This document shows positions 36,485-45,569 of a stretch of DNA of 61,689 nt, piece by piece; position 1 is the stretch's first letter, and each line of letters opens with the position of its first letter. Source of the stretch: an uncultured Clostridia bacterium (GTDB lineage Bacteria > Bacillota > Clostridia > Oscillospirales > Acutalibacteraceae); contig CANPBX010000011.1 in NCBI GenBank assembly GCA_947572385.1, forward strand, positions 1-61,689, given 5' to 3'. The translations under genes and the position numbers were made by a program. Below the pieces are notes generated by a model. That model had not been told where the DNA came from. It saw nothing but the letters and a program-made list of their open reading frames with translations, and made no database searches.

Positions 36485-38212
36485 TTGTTTAGAAAAAATT
36501 TCAAGCTGCTGTCAGCTTTCTACAGGCCCTACCGCGGCCTCTTTGCCGCCGACCTTATCTGCGCCATGTTGGTGTCTGGAATCGCCCTGATAGTGCCCCT
36601 TGGGGTACGGTACATAGCCGACACGCTGCTGAAAAAAGGGGAGTACCAGCTCGTGCTCCGGGCGGGGATTCTCCTGCTGGGGCTGGTGATAGCACAGGCC
36701 CTCTGCACCTACTTCTACGACTACCAGGGCCACTACCTTGGGGCGAAGATAGAGAGGGATATGCGCTCAAAGCTTTTCAGCCATTGCCAGAGGCTGTCAT
36801 TCTCCTATTATGACAGCCACACCGTCGGGGACCTGATGTCGAGGATCACTAACGACACTCTGTCCCTGGCTGAGTTTTTCCACCATGTTCCAGAGGACCT
36901 GCTTATAAATTCAGTGAAGCTGGTGGGCGCGGCTGCAATACTCATGTCAGTACACTGGCAGACCACCTGTATTATCCTGGGGTTCCTGCCCATTATGCTC
37001 ATGTACACTCTGCATTTTAACCGCAGGATGGGCAGGGCCATGGAGGGCGCCCGGCAGAGCATGGGGCAGATAAACGCCCAGGCCGAGGACTCCCTCTCGG
37101 GTATCCGGGTGGTACAGTCCTTCTGCGGGGAGGCCATGGAGGAGGAGAAATTCTCGAGACTGAACAGCAGGTTCCTGGAGGACCGCCGGGTGGGCTACCA
37201 GAGCGAGAGCAGGCTCTACACAGGCATGGACGCCTTTGCGGCTATAATACCCATTGCGGTGGTGGTGTTCGGCGGCCTTGCGATCCTTCAGGGCGGGATG
37301 GATGTCTCGGACCTGCTGCTCTTTCTATTATATATAGGCTACTTCACAGGGCCTGTCCAGAGCCTTGTGAACACCAGCCGCCTGCTGCAGGAGGGCCGCA
37401 CTAGCTTCAGACGCTATAGGGAGCTGATGGACACACAGCCCGGCATAACCGAAAAGCCGGGCGCCGAGGCACCGGAGAGCGTGCGCGGGGATATAGAGTT
37501 CCGCAACGTGAGCTTCCGCTACGGCGAGGGGGATGAGGTCTTTCAGGGTCTGGACCTCAAGGTCAAGGCCGGGGAGTACGTGGCCCTGGTAGGCGCGTCG
37601 GGAGTGGGGAAGACCACTTTATGCGCCCTGCTGCCGAGGTTTTACGAGTCCGGGGAGGGCACGGTGCTCCTGGACGGCAGGGATGTGCGGGACATATCCC
37701 TCTCCGACCTGCGCAGGAGCATAGGCGTGGTACAGCAGGACGTATATCTTTTCACCGGCACTGTTGCTGAGAATATCGCATACGGCAGGCCCGGGGCCAG
37801 CCGGGAGGACATAGTGAATGCCGCGAAGCTTGCCGGTGCTGATGGATTCATCAGGGAGCTCCCGGGAGGCTACGACGCGGACATCGGCCCCCACGGGGTA
37901 CGGCTCTCCGGCGGGCAGCAGCAGAGGCTGTCCATAGCCCGGGTCTTTCTGAAGGACCCGCCGGTGCTCATACTGGACGAGGCTACCAGCGCCCTGGATA
38001 ACCTCAGCGAGAAGCTTATCCAGCACAACCTGGAGGGCATGGCAGGGCGGCGAACCACTCTGGTCATAGCCCATAGGCTGTCGACCGTGCGCAACGCCGG
38101 CCGGATAGTGGTGCTCGGCGAGAACGGCGTCTGTGAGCAGGGGACGCACGAGGAGCTCATGCAAAGGGGCGGCGTATACGCGGGGCTCTACAGGGCCTCG
38201 GAGCAGATATAA
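36485..38212 (+). CDS. ABC exporter (fused permease/ATPase, MsbA/BmrA-like)
   Basis: 575 residues, TTG start with AGGAGG nine nt upstream. Six-helix exporter domain, then Walker A GASGVGKTT, signature LSGGQQQRLSIARVFL and Walker B LILDEATSALD with the catalytic Glu intact, so it can work as a homodimer. FYRPYRGLFAADLICA at the N-terminus matches many clostridial multidrug exporters. Control by the leader region suggests an inducible drug or peptide exporter. Terminator at 38228-38254. Confidence 0.9.
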   Translation: MFRKNFKLLSAFYRPYRGLFAADLICAMLVSGIALIVPLGVRYIADTLLKKGEYQLVLRAGILLLGLVIAQALCTYFYDYQGHYLGAKIERDMRSKLFSHCQRLSFSYYDSHTVGDLMSRITNDTLSLAEFFHHVPEDLLINSVKLVGAAAILMSVHWQTTCIILGFLPIMLMYTLHFNRRMGRAMEGARQSMGQINAQAEDSLSGIRVVQSFCGEAMEEEKFSRLNSRFLEDRRVGYQSESRLYTGMDAFAAIIPIAVVVFGGLAILQGGMDVSDLLLFLLYIGYFTGPVQSLVNTSRLLQEGRTSFRRYRELMDTQPGITEKPGAEAPESVRGDIEFRNVSFRYGEGDEVFQGLDLKVKAGEYVALVGASGVGKTTLCALLPRFYESGEGTVLLDGRDVRDISLSDLRRSIGVVQQDVYLFTGTVAENIAYGRPGASREDIVNAAKLAGADGFIRELPGGYDADIGPHGVRLSGGQQQRLSIARVFLKDPPVLILDEATSALDNLSEKLIQHNLEGMAGRRTTLVIAHRLSTVRNAGRIVVLGENGVCEQGTHEELMQRGGVYAGLYRASEQI

Positions 38213-38227
38213 ATCATTAAGTGAGAA

Positions 38228-38254
38228 GGAGCGGGATAAACACCCGCTCCTTTT
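38228..38254 (+). terminator. terminator of the leader-controlled ABC exporter
   Basis: GGAGCGGG (38228-38235) and CCCGCTCC (38243-38250) followed by TTTT. Confidence 0.85.
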
Positions 38255-38359
38255 ATAGTTGGTGCAATTTAAGAGAAATTGTTCAATTTATTGGCAAACG
38301 CAAATTGAGTGGAGTGTAATTTATTAAAAATACAATATTTTCAGCAATGAGGGTCCAGT

Positions 38360-38812
38360 GTGAGGCGCAAGTCCTATACTATTTCAATAATTGCCGGCGT
38401 AATATTACTTCTCTTTTGCGTAATAGCAGGCATATCGGCCTGGGATGACCGTATTGAAAATCAATTCCCCCTCTGGATCGATTTTGACCCTAAGTGGAGG
38501 ACTAATATAGACCCCGATGTTGAGCTTGTATTTGCAGGAATAGACTTTGACATGCAGAAGCCGAAAAAACACGATGTGCTTATAGTTATTAAAATCAGAT
38601 CAGGTGGTCTTGCATCCGGGGCTCCGGAGTCTTACACAGTAGATCATTCCTATGAAGACCAGTGGCATATGGTATGGGACCAAGGCGAAAAGCTAGCCGT
38701 AACGGAATATCATGACGGCACGTGGACCTTCCCGATACCTGCGGTCTTTTCGCGAAAGATGGGAAATACCGTATGTTTATTGAGGGACTGGGATACTGTG
38801 ATACGGACATAA
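38360..38812 (+). CDS. small membrane-anchored protein of unknown function
   Basis: 150 residues, GTG start with GAGGG upstream. N-terminal basic residues, one hydrophobic helix (about 8-26), then an acidic/aromatic domain outside the membrane (PLWIDFDPKWR, VDHSYEDQWHMVWDQGEK). I recognise no family. The stretch is clearly more AT-rich than the neighbours and flanked by AT-rich DNA (38255-38359), so it may have been acquired. It could be a surface or immunity-type protein, but nothing shows this. Confidence 0.55.
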   Translation: MRRKSYTISIIAGVILLLFCVIAGISAWDDRIENQFPLWIDFDPKWRTNIDPDVELVFAGIDFDMQKPKKHDVLIVIKIRSGGLASGAPESYTVDHSYEDQWHMVWDQGEKLAVTEYHDGTWTFPIPAVFSRKMGNTVCLLRDWDTVIRT

Positions 38813-38860
38813 TGGGCATTGAATCGACAAATGGATAGTTCTGATCATAGCGTAGTTATG

Positions 38861-38893
38861 AGAAAGCACGTTCCGGCTTGGAACGTGCTTTCT
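38861..38893. terminator. terminator of the MarR-MATE operon (possibly bidirectional)
   Basis: 14-bp perfect stem, AGAAAGCACGTTCC (38861-38874) with its complement (38880-38893), loop GGCTT. Confidence 0.7.
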
Positions 38894-38904
38894 GCGTGAT
38901 ACTC

Positions 38905-40233
38905 TTAGTAGTGGAATTTCTTCCTCTTGCCCATAAGGAACGCCAAAGTGACCACAGCCGCCATGACCTCGGCGGCGACGATCGACAGCCAAATGCCGTC
39001 AAGCCCCCATATCAGCGGGAATATGAGCACTGCCGCCACCTGGAACACAAGGGTGCGCAGGAAGGAGATAAGCGCCGAGGTGAGGCCGTCGTTCAGGGCG
39101 GTGAAAAATGCCGAGCCGAATATTGCTATACCGGAGAAAAGAAAGGAGAAGGAGTAAATGCCGAAGGCTCCAACGGTCATGTCAAACAGCACCGGATCGT
39201 AGCCTACGAATATAGCCGAGAGGGGCCGGGCCAGCACCTCAGCCAGCCCAAGCATTGCGGCGGAGCTTGCGAGGATAATGACCGTGCTCTTGCGGTAAAG
39301 GCTGCGAAGCTCATCCCTGTTATCCGCGCCGAAGTGATAGCCGACCACAGGGGCCACCCCTGTGGAGTAGCCGATAAAGATAGCCATGAAGATCATGCTC
39401 ACATACATGAGCACCCCATAGGCCGCAATGCCGTCCTCGCCGGCGTAGCGGATCAGCTGGGCGTTATACAGCATACTGACAATGGACATGGATATATTGC
39501 TCATAAGCTCAGAGGAGCCGTTGGTGCAGGCCTTGAGAAGGGCCCTGCCGTCAAAGCAGGTCTTGCTCAGCCGCAGGCGGCTTGAATTCCTGCGCCCGAA
39601 ATAGAACAGCGGTATTATGCCGCCAAGCGCCTGGCTGATAGCCGTGGCAGAGGCCGCGCCAGCCAGCCCAAATGGAAGGACAGCGGTAAACAGGGCGTCC
39701 AGCACCATGTTCGCTACACCGGCTATCACAGTGACTATAAGGCCAAGCTGTGGCTTCTCGGCGGTGATGAAAAAGCTCTGGAACTCATACTGCAGCATCA
39801 GGGCGGGCAGGACCGGCAGGATAATGCGCCCATAGAGCACACAGTTTTCAAGCATTTCACCCTCGGCCCCCAGCCACGCGGCAATGGGGCGGATAAATAT
39901 AAAACCTATCAGGCCAAGTGCCACGCCGCACCCGGCGGTCACATACACAAAAAGCGAGAACAGCCGCTGGGCCTTATGGTCGTCCCCCTCGCCCATGGTC
40001 CGGGCAATGAGGGCGCTGCCGCCAGCGCCGAACATAAACCCGACCGTACCCAGTATCATCAGGAAGGGGAAGATAAAGTTGACGGCTGCAAAGGGCGTCT
40101 TGCCCACAAAGTTGGACACAAAGAAGCCGTCTACCACTCCGTAAATTGAGGTGAATACCATCATAACAACAGAGGGCAGTGTAAAGCGGAACAGCTTTCC
40201 ATATGTAAAACGGTCGGACAGTTGTATTTGCAT
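38905..40233 (-). CDS. MATE family multidrug/Na+ antiporter
   Basis: About 442 residues, 12 membrane helices. N-terminal FRFTLPSVVMMVFTSIYGVVDGFFVSNFVG and GAGGSALIARTMGEGD are standard MATE blocks (DinF/NorM-like branch common in clostridia). ATG at 40233 is preferred to one at 40239 because AGGAGG would be only 3 nt from the latter. It follows a MarR-type regulator by about 36 nt and is presumably derepressed when a toxic ligand binds it. Confidence 0.9.
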   Translation of the reverse strand: MQIQLSDRFTYGKLFRFTLPSVVMMVFTSIYGVVDGFFVSNFVGKTPFAAVNFIFPFLMILGTVGFMFGAGGSALIARTMGEGDDHKAQRLFSLFVYVTAGCGVALGLIGFIFIRPIAAWLGAEGEMLENCVLYGRIILPVLPALMLQYEFQSFFITAEKPQLGLIVTVIAGVANMVLDALFTAVLPFGLAGAASATAISQALGGIIPLFYFGRRNSSRLRLSKTCFDGRALLKACTNGSSELMSNISMSIVSMLYNAQLIRYAGEDGIAAYGVLMYVSMIFMAIFIGYSTGVAPVVGYHFGADNRDELRSLYRKSTVIILASSAAMLGLAEVLARPLSAIFVGYDPVLFDMTVGAFGIYSFSFLFSGIAIFGSAFFTALNDGLTSALISFLRTLVFQVAAVLIFPLIWGLDGIWLSIVAAEVMAAVVTLAFLMGKRKKFHY

Positions 40234-40269
40234 GATCATTACCTCCTAACAAAAAACAGAAGTTTACTC

Positions 40270-40707
40270 TTAAAGCTCCTTTACCTTCTCCCGCAGCGCC
40301 TCAAGATACCGGCGGGTCAGGGACAGGTACAGCTCCCGCTCCTCCGGAAGCCATTTCCCTATTATCTCGTCCTCGATATCCATCAGCCGCAGCACCGTGC
40401 CCACACATAGCTCCCGGCCCTTTTCCGTCAGGCAGGCCCGCTTTTTCCGGCCGTCCACCGACTCCAGATAGAGCACCCCGCCGCCCTCCAGCTTCCGCAG
40501 GGCGGAGTTGACGGTCTGCTTGGGTATGCCCGAGTAGGCTATAATGTCCCTCAGGGAGCACTCACCGTCAAACAGGCAGATGGTATACAGCACGCTCATG
40601 GCGCTGTCTGTAAGGCCAAGCTTCAGCGTGGCCTCGTGATAAATGGCGTCGGTCTCGCTAATGAGCAGGTCCAGGCGCTTGAACTGCTCCCGGATAGCGT
40701 CAGACAT
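40270..40707 (-). CDS. MarR family transcriptional regulator
   Basis: 145 residues with a central winged helix: LRDIIAYSGIPKQTVNSALRKLEGGGVLYLESVDGRKKRACLT-type recognition helix and wing. AAGGAGT precedes the ATG. Two palindromic operators overlap its promoter, so it most likely represses itself and the downstream MATE exporter and releases on ligand binding. Confidence 0.9.
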   Translation of the reverse strand: MSDAIREQFKRLDLLISETDAIYHEATLKLGLTDSAMSVLYTICLFDGECSLRDIIAYSGIPKQTVNSALRKLEGGGVLYLESVDGRKKRACLTEKGRELCVGTVLRLMDIEDEIIGKWLPEERELYLSLTRRYLEALREKVKEL

Positions 40708-40724
40708 ACGGCTTCACTCCTTAA

Positions 40725-40738
40725 GTACGATTTCGTAC
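40725..40738 (-). promoter_or_regulatory. MarR operator 1 (downstream of transcript start)
   Basis: GTACGA-TT-TCGTAC, six-base arms, between the -10 box and the ribosome site. Its centre is 34 bp (about three helical turns) from that of operator 2. Confidence 0.7.
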
Positions 40739-40752
40739 ACAGCACGATTTGT

Positions 40753-40781
40753 ATTATAGTACGTTTTCGTACATTTGTCAA
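40753..40781 (-). promoter_or_regulatory. consensus promoter of the MarR-MATE operon
   Basis: Minus strand TTGACA (complement of 40776-40781), 17-nt spacer, TATAAT (complement of 40753-40758): a perfect sigma-70 promoter, fitting tight repression. Confidence 0.85.
40759..40772 (-). promoter_or_regulatory. MarR operator 2 (inside promoter spacer)
   Basis: GTACG-TTTT-CGTAC fills most of the spacer and abuts the -10 box, so a bound repressor would block polymerase directly. Same half-site GTACG as operator 1. Confidence 0.75.
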
Positions 40782-40861
40782 GAGCGTTTTTTGTTGCTTT
40801 AGATTACTAATCCAGAAATTTAATAACTAAAAAATTAATATGATAATTAAAAAAATCTGTG

Positions 40862-40890
40862 TTGCATGAATTACCCAACTGTGGTATAAT
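40862..40890 (+). promoter_or_regulatory. promoter of the dCache chemoreceptor gene
   Basis: TTGCAT (40862-40867), 17-nt spacer, TATAAT (40885-40890). The DNA upstream to 40782 is very AT-rich. Confidence 0.65.
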
Positions 40891-40939
40891 ATTTCGGAAA
40901 ACGGAAAAAACCGGAATAACTGTGGAAGGAAGATGCAAA

Positions 40940-42886
40940 ATGAAGTCAATCAAATCCAAGATACAGGCCAGTATGCTGTCGGTGGTATTAGTTGGGTCAA
41001 TTTTGATTGGCATAGTAACCGCACTGCTCAATGCCCAGGGTATTGACTATACCATGGAGAAGACCCTGGGTCCGGCCACCCATATTGCCGCCCACGCGGT
41101 GGAGTGGCAGATGGATAAGTATTGGATAGCCCTGGAGGAGGCCGCGGCCTCGGATATATTCAGGGAGTCCGAGCCGGATGCCGAGGAGCTGGTGCCCGTG
41201 CGCAATGCCTTGGCGGAGCGCAACGGATTTATCTATACCGGCAAGATAGATGCCCAGGGGATGGCCTCTACAGGTGAGGACTACGGGGACCAGGAATACT
41301 TCCTGCAGTGCAAGTCCACCATGAAGCCATATATCTCGGACATTATGAACGACGGCAGTCAGATGATTTTTCTGATGGAGGTGCCGATAATTACCGACGG
41401 ACGCTTTGACGGCATTGTGTACGGCGGCATAAACGCCGACTTCCTGTCGGAGATTGTGGCAGACCTGGCGATGGGTGAGAGCGGCATAGCCTATGTTATG
41501 GACCAGAGGGGCAACGTCATAGGGCATAAGGACCGCGACGTGGTGGAGAAGGGCTCCAACATGATAGAGGCGGCAAAATCTGACCCCAGCGTAGCGGACG
41601 TGGCGGCTGTAAACCAGCGGATGATAAATGGCGAGTCCGGCTTCGGAGAATATAAATTCTATGGGGACAACAAGTTTGTGGGCTTTGCCCCAGTGGAGGG
41701 CAACCAGAACTGGAGCATTGCTATAGAGGCAAGCCAGCGGGAATTTAAGTCTACCCTTGACCAGAGTATCCTGCTCACCATAGTGGTGGTGCTGCTGGTG
41801 GTGATCGCCACCTTCCCTGTGGCAGTGAAGGTGGGGCGCTCCATCTCCGGGCCCATCCGCGCCTGTGTAGCAAGGCTTGAGGGGCTGGCGGACGGAGATC
41901 TGCAGACCCCCGCCCCGGATATAACCTCCCGGGACGAGACCGCCGAGCTGATAGAGGCCATGGACACCACCAGGGCCAGGCTTAACGACGTGGTGCAGGA
42001 CGTCTCCCACCACCTGGGCAAGATGGCTGACGGAGACTTCCGGGAGGAGCCTGACCGCACCTACTGGGGAGATTTCATCGCCATAGAGAACTCCATCAAG
42101 TCCATACATAGCGCCCTTAGGGACACTCTGGCAAGAATCAGGAGCTCCGCGGGCACCCTGGCCCAAAGCGCAGGACAGGTAGCGGACAGCTCCCAGTCCC
42201 TGAGCCAGGGGGCTACAGAGCAGGCCAGCGCCGTGCAGGAGCTCTCAGCTACGGCGGCGGATATTTCCGAAAATGCCAAGCGTACACTTGCCGCGGCTGA
42301 GGAGGCCGGGGACTTTGTGAACCAGGCCGGGGCACAGCTCAATGTCAGCATAGGCTATGTAAATGAGCTCAATTCCGCAACTGAGGCCATGCGCAGGTCC
42401 TCTGAGGAAATAAGCAAGATTATCGAAACCATTGAGAATATCGCCTTCCAGACAAATATCCTGGCGCTGAACGCCTCTGTGGAGGCTGCCAGGGCGGGCA
42501 CGGCAGGAAAGGGTTTTGCAGTTGTAGCAGATGAGGTGCGCAGCCTGGCCTCAAGGTCCGACGAAGCTGCCAAGGCCACAAAGGACCTGATAAGCAACTC
42601 CATTGAGGCTATTTCAGAGGGAGGCCGCATTGTGGATAAAGTTACGGACTCTCTGGATAAGACCGGCGTCCTTGCCGGAAACGTGACCGTGAAGATGAAC
42701 AGCATGGTGGAGGAGGTTGAGGGCCAGACCGACGCCATCGCCCAGGTCACAGATGGAATCGAACAGATTTCAAATGTGGTGCAGAACACATCCGTAACCT
42801 CAGAGGAGAGCGCCATGACCTCCCAGGCCCTGTCCGAGCAGTCCCGCCTGATGAACGAGCTTGTCAGCCGCTTCCGGCTGGAGTGA
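40940..42886 (+). CDS. methyl-accepting chemotaxis protein with dCache sensor
   Basis: 648 residues from the ATG with GGAAGGAAG upstream. Membrane helix 1 (about 12-33), a double-Cache extracellular sensor (about 36-275; [29 protein letters not shown] and [16 protein letters not shown] are typical), membrane helix 2 (about 277-300), HAMP and an MCP signalling domain with [22 protein letters not shown] at the tip. dCache domains bind amino acids, amines, nucleobases or carboxylates; I cannot tell which here. The terminator at 42899-42946 follows. Confidence 0.92.
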   Translation: MKSIKSKIQASMLSVVLVGSILIGIVTALLNAQGIDYTMEKTLGPATHIAAHAVEWQMDKYWIALEEAAASDIFRESEPDAEELVPVRNALAERNGFIYTGKIDAQGMASTGEDYGDQEYFLQCKSTMKPYISDIMNDGSQMIFLMEVPIITDGRFDGIVYGGINADFLSEIVADLAMGESGIAYVMDQRGNVIGHKDRDVVEKGSNMIEAAKSDPSVADVAAVNQRMINGESGFGEYKFYGDNKFVGFAPVEGNQNWSIAIEASQREFKSTLDQSILLTIVVVLLVVIATFPVAVKVGRSISGPIRACVARLEGLADGDLQTPAPDITSRDETAELIEAMDTTRARLNDVVQDVSHHLGKMADGDFREEPDRTYWGDFIAIENSIKSIHSALRDTLARIRSSAGTLAQSAGQVADSSQSLSQGATEQASAVQELSATAADISENAKRTLAAAEEAGDFVNQAGAQLNVSIGYVNELNSATEAMRRSSEEISKIIETIENIAFQTNILALNASVEAARAGTAGKGFAVVADEVRSLASRSDEAAKATKDLISNSIEAISEGGRIVDKVTDSLDKTGVLAGNVTVKMNSMVEEVEGQTDAIAQVTDGIEQISNVVQNTSVTSEESAMTSQALSEQSRLMNELVSRFRLE

Positions 42887-42898
42887 GCAGCATAAATA

Positions 42899-42946
42899 AC
42901 ATAAGCAAGAGGACCCGGCCACTCGGCCGGGTCCTCTTGCTTATGT
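42899..42946. terminator. bidirectional terminator between chemoreceptor and hybrid kinase
   Basis: 22-bp perfect stem (42899-42920 with 42925-42946) around loop ACTC; serves the converging genes on both strands. Confidence 0.85.
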
Positions 42947-42952
42947 GTTGGC

Positions 42953-45505
42953 TCATCTCAAATATTTCTTCAGCTTCCGGGCAACGGCCTGTATGTCTAT
43001 GGGCTTTGCCAAGTGGTCGTTCATCCCGCACTCAAGGCACCTTTGGATATCCTCAGAAAACGCGTCGGCAGTCATGGCGATGATCGGTAACCCGGTGTCT
43101 TCACGCTCCAGCCCGCGGATAGCGGCGGTGGCCTCGTAGCCGTCCATGACCGGCATTCGCACATCCATGATGATCGCGTCATAATACCCCACAGGGGATT
43201 TCTCAAATTTTTCAACGCAGATCTGACCGTTTTCCGCCCAATCCAGTTCCATCTCCAGCACTGAAAGCAGCTCGCTTGCAACCTCCCAGTTCAGCTCGTT
43301 ATCCTCAGCCAGCAGGATATGCTTGCCGCGCAGCACCCGGTCGCCGTTATTTTTGGCGTGGACATTTTCCCTGGAGCTATCACCTGAGTAGGGCTTCAGA
43401 GCGTCTGTCAGGGTGGATCTGAACAGCGGTTTTGAGACGAACCCGGAGATACCAGCGTCCCTGGCTTTTTCTTCCATTCCGCTGTGATCGCAGGCCGACA
43501 GCAGTATATCAGGGCAGTCCTCCCCAAGGGCAGAGCGTATGGACCGGGCGGCATCGATACCGTTTGTGCCCTGAAGTTCCCAGCCCAGGAGGATAAGCTG
43601 ATATCCGCCGTCCTTCTGGCTCAGCTCAACGGCCTGCTGCGGGCTTGAGCACCAGTTGGCGCTAAGACCCATGGATCCAAGGGTCTTAACAGTATTTGTG
43701 CACAGCCTTTGGTCGCTGTCTACCACCAATATGCTCCAGTCGGGGAGCCCGGCGGCGCTCTCAGGTTCCCCGGCCTTTGCCAGGTCGAGGATCACATGGA
43801 ATTTGCTCCCAGCGCCCTGTTCACTGCTCACAGAGATAGAGCCGCCCATATTGTCTACAATACACTTTGTGATCGTCATCCCAAGGCCAGAACCTTCGGT
43901 CTTCTGTACCCGGGCATTATCCTCCCGGCTGAAGGACTCGAATATCACCTTTTGATACTCCTTAGACATGCCTATGCCCGTGTCGCTCACCAGGAAATGG
44001 GTGCGCACACAAGAGGTGTTTTCCGGCAGAGCCTCCTGACAGACTGTCACGTCGACCGAGCCCTTCTCTGGGGTGAATTTCACGGCGTTGCCCAAAAGGT
44101 TTATAAGCACCTGGTTTAGCCTAACACTGTCGCAGCAGACGTTTTCCGAGAGGATATCGTAGGCGGCGGCGTTAAACTGCTGGTTCTTAGCCTTTGCCTG
44201 GGGCATGATGATATTAACAATGCTGTCCATCACTTCCCTTAAAGATATGGGCTCGATATTCAGCGCCATCTTGCCGCTCTCTATCTTTGAGATATCCAGC
44301 ACGTCGTTGATAAGCCCGAGAAGATGATTGCTGGACAGGGATATCTTTTGCAGGTAGTTCCTGACCTGCTCCGGGTTGCCGGCATTGTTTACGGCAAGGG
44401 CTGTCATGCCGATGATGGCGTTCATTGGGGTGCGTATATCGTGGCTCATGCTGGAGAGAAATTCCTGTTTGGCAGCATTGGCCTGCTCCGCTTCCCGTCT
44501 GGCGGCGTCCATCTCAATGTTCATGCGCTTCAGTTCAGCCACCTGGCTTCTGAACAATTTGAAATAACGGAAGAATATATAGAGCAGCATGGCAATGACC
44601 GCGGAGGAGGAGATATAGACAATGGCGAGCCAGCTGGCGCCCATGCCTGAGATCTCGTGGTCCAGCGTATCGAAGGGGAGCACCGTCACCAGATACCAGT
44701 CGCAATAGGGGAGGCTGGTGCAGTAAAGGTGCCGGCGGGAGCCGCCGCTTTGGATTATCAGGGAATAGTCGTCGTCCGTGCTCATGGCTGTCTTCAGCTG
44801 CTCGATATATGGGGCGGAGTCCAGCTCCTCATCCCCGAAAATGTCGGAAAGCCTGTCGAAATAATTCGTATGCCCGCCGTCGTCGCCTCTGACCACGTAG
44901 TTGCCGTCCTTGCAGATAACGAAGGAATAGCTCAGCGAGCGGTTTGAATCCAGGAAAAGGACCTCACCCATATATTTGGTAGAAAGCCCCACCACCATAG
45001 AAAGACTGTTTTTACCGCTTGACATGGGGTATTCACAGGGCACGCTGAATAAGATCACGCCATCGCCGCTGCTGTCAGTAGCGGGAGCCACCTTGCGCTC
45101 ACCGTTTAATATGCTGTCTAAAAACAGCTCAGGGTGGTTCAGGGCCACAGGATCGCCGTAGATCATTTCGATCTCGCCATCAGAGGAATACAGGGCGGCG
45201 CACATAAAATGCCGTGCCATCGCGCCGTATTCAATATCCTCCCTTGAGCCGTAGCCCGAGCTTCCGTCACCTGCAGCTATGCGCGCTATGGATTCAGCCA
45301 TTGTAAGGCGAAGCTCAATTATAGTCTTGAAGTGCAGGGATATCTGCTCGTTCATGCCCTCCATATAAGAGGTGCCGATATCTATAGCTGTGTTTTCACT
45401 CATATTGTGAATGTATATCCCCATAAAGGAAAACACGAAAACAGTCAGACAAATCATTACCGCTATGCTAACTTTGAAGGAATGCGGTAAAGCATTGCTT
45501 TTCAT
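42953..45505 (-). CDS. hybrid histidine kinase with extracellular sensor and two receivers
   Basis: 850 residues. Membrane helix 1 (about 11-33), Cache-like extracellular sensor (about 35-285), membrane helix 2 (about 290-312), DHp with H355 in SHDIRTPMNAIIG, ATPase domain (LINLLGNAVKFT, DTGIGM, GSGLGMTI), then two receivers. In the first (about 593-710) the phospho-Asp position reads LILLGWEL, Gly for Asp, so it looks dead; the second has D781 in IIMDVRMPVMDG and LAKPI. It follows the GAF/PAS kinase by 64 nt, with a GCCCC/GGGGC hairpin at 45541-45558 between them. No HPt or output regulator is nearby. Confidence 0.9.
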   Translation of the reverse strand: MKSNALPHSFKVSIAVMICLTVFVFSFMGIYIHNMSENTAIDIGTSYMEGMNEQISLHFKTIIELRLTMAESIARIAAGDGSSGYGSREDIEYGAMARHFMCAALYSSDGEIEMIYGDPVALNHPELFLDSILNGERKVAPATDSSGDGVILFSVPCEYPMSSGKNSLSMVVGLSTKYMGEVLFLDSNRSLSYSFVICKDGNYVVRGDDGGHTNYFDRLSDIFGDEELDSAPYIEQLKTAMSTDDDYSLIIQSGGSRRHLYCTSLPYCDWYLVTVLPFDTLDHEISGMGASWLAIVYISSSAVIAMLLYIFFRYFKLFRSQVAELKRMNIEMDAARREAEQANAAKQEFLSSMSHDIRTPMNAIIGMTALAVNNAGNPEQVRNYLQKISLSSNHLLGLINDVLDISKIESGKMALNIEPISLREVMDSIVNIIMPQAKAKNQQFNAAAYDILSENVCCDSVRLNQVLINLLGNAVKFTPEKGSVDVTVCQEALPENTSCVRTHFLVSDTGIGMSKEYQKVIFESFSREDNARVQKTEGSGLGMTITKCIVDNMGGSISVSSEQGAGSKFHVILDLAKAGEPESAAGLPDWSILVVDSDQRLCTNTVKTLGSMGLSANWCSSPQQAVELSQKDGGYQLILLGWELQGTNGIDAARSIRSALGEDCPDILLSACDHSGMEEKARDAGISGFVSKPLFRSTLTDALKPYSGDSSRENVHAKNNGDRVLRGKHILLAEDNELNWEVASELLSVLEMELDWAENGQICVEKFEKSPVGYYDAIIMDVRMPVMDGYEATAAIRGLEREDTGLPIIAMTADAFSEDIQRCLECGMNDHLAKPIDIQAVARKLKKYLR

Positions 45506-45569
45506 AGTTCTTCCCTTCCTATAAGCTTTGTATTACAAAGGCCCCAATATTATGGGGCGTTCCGGGCTT

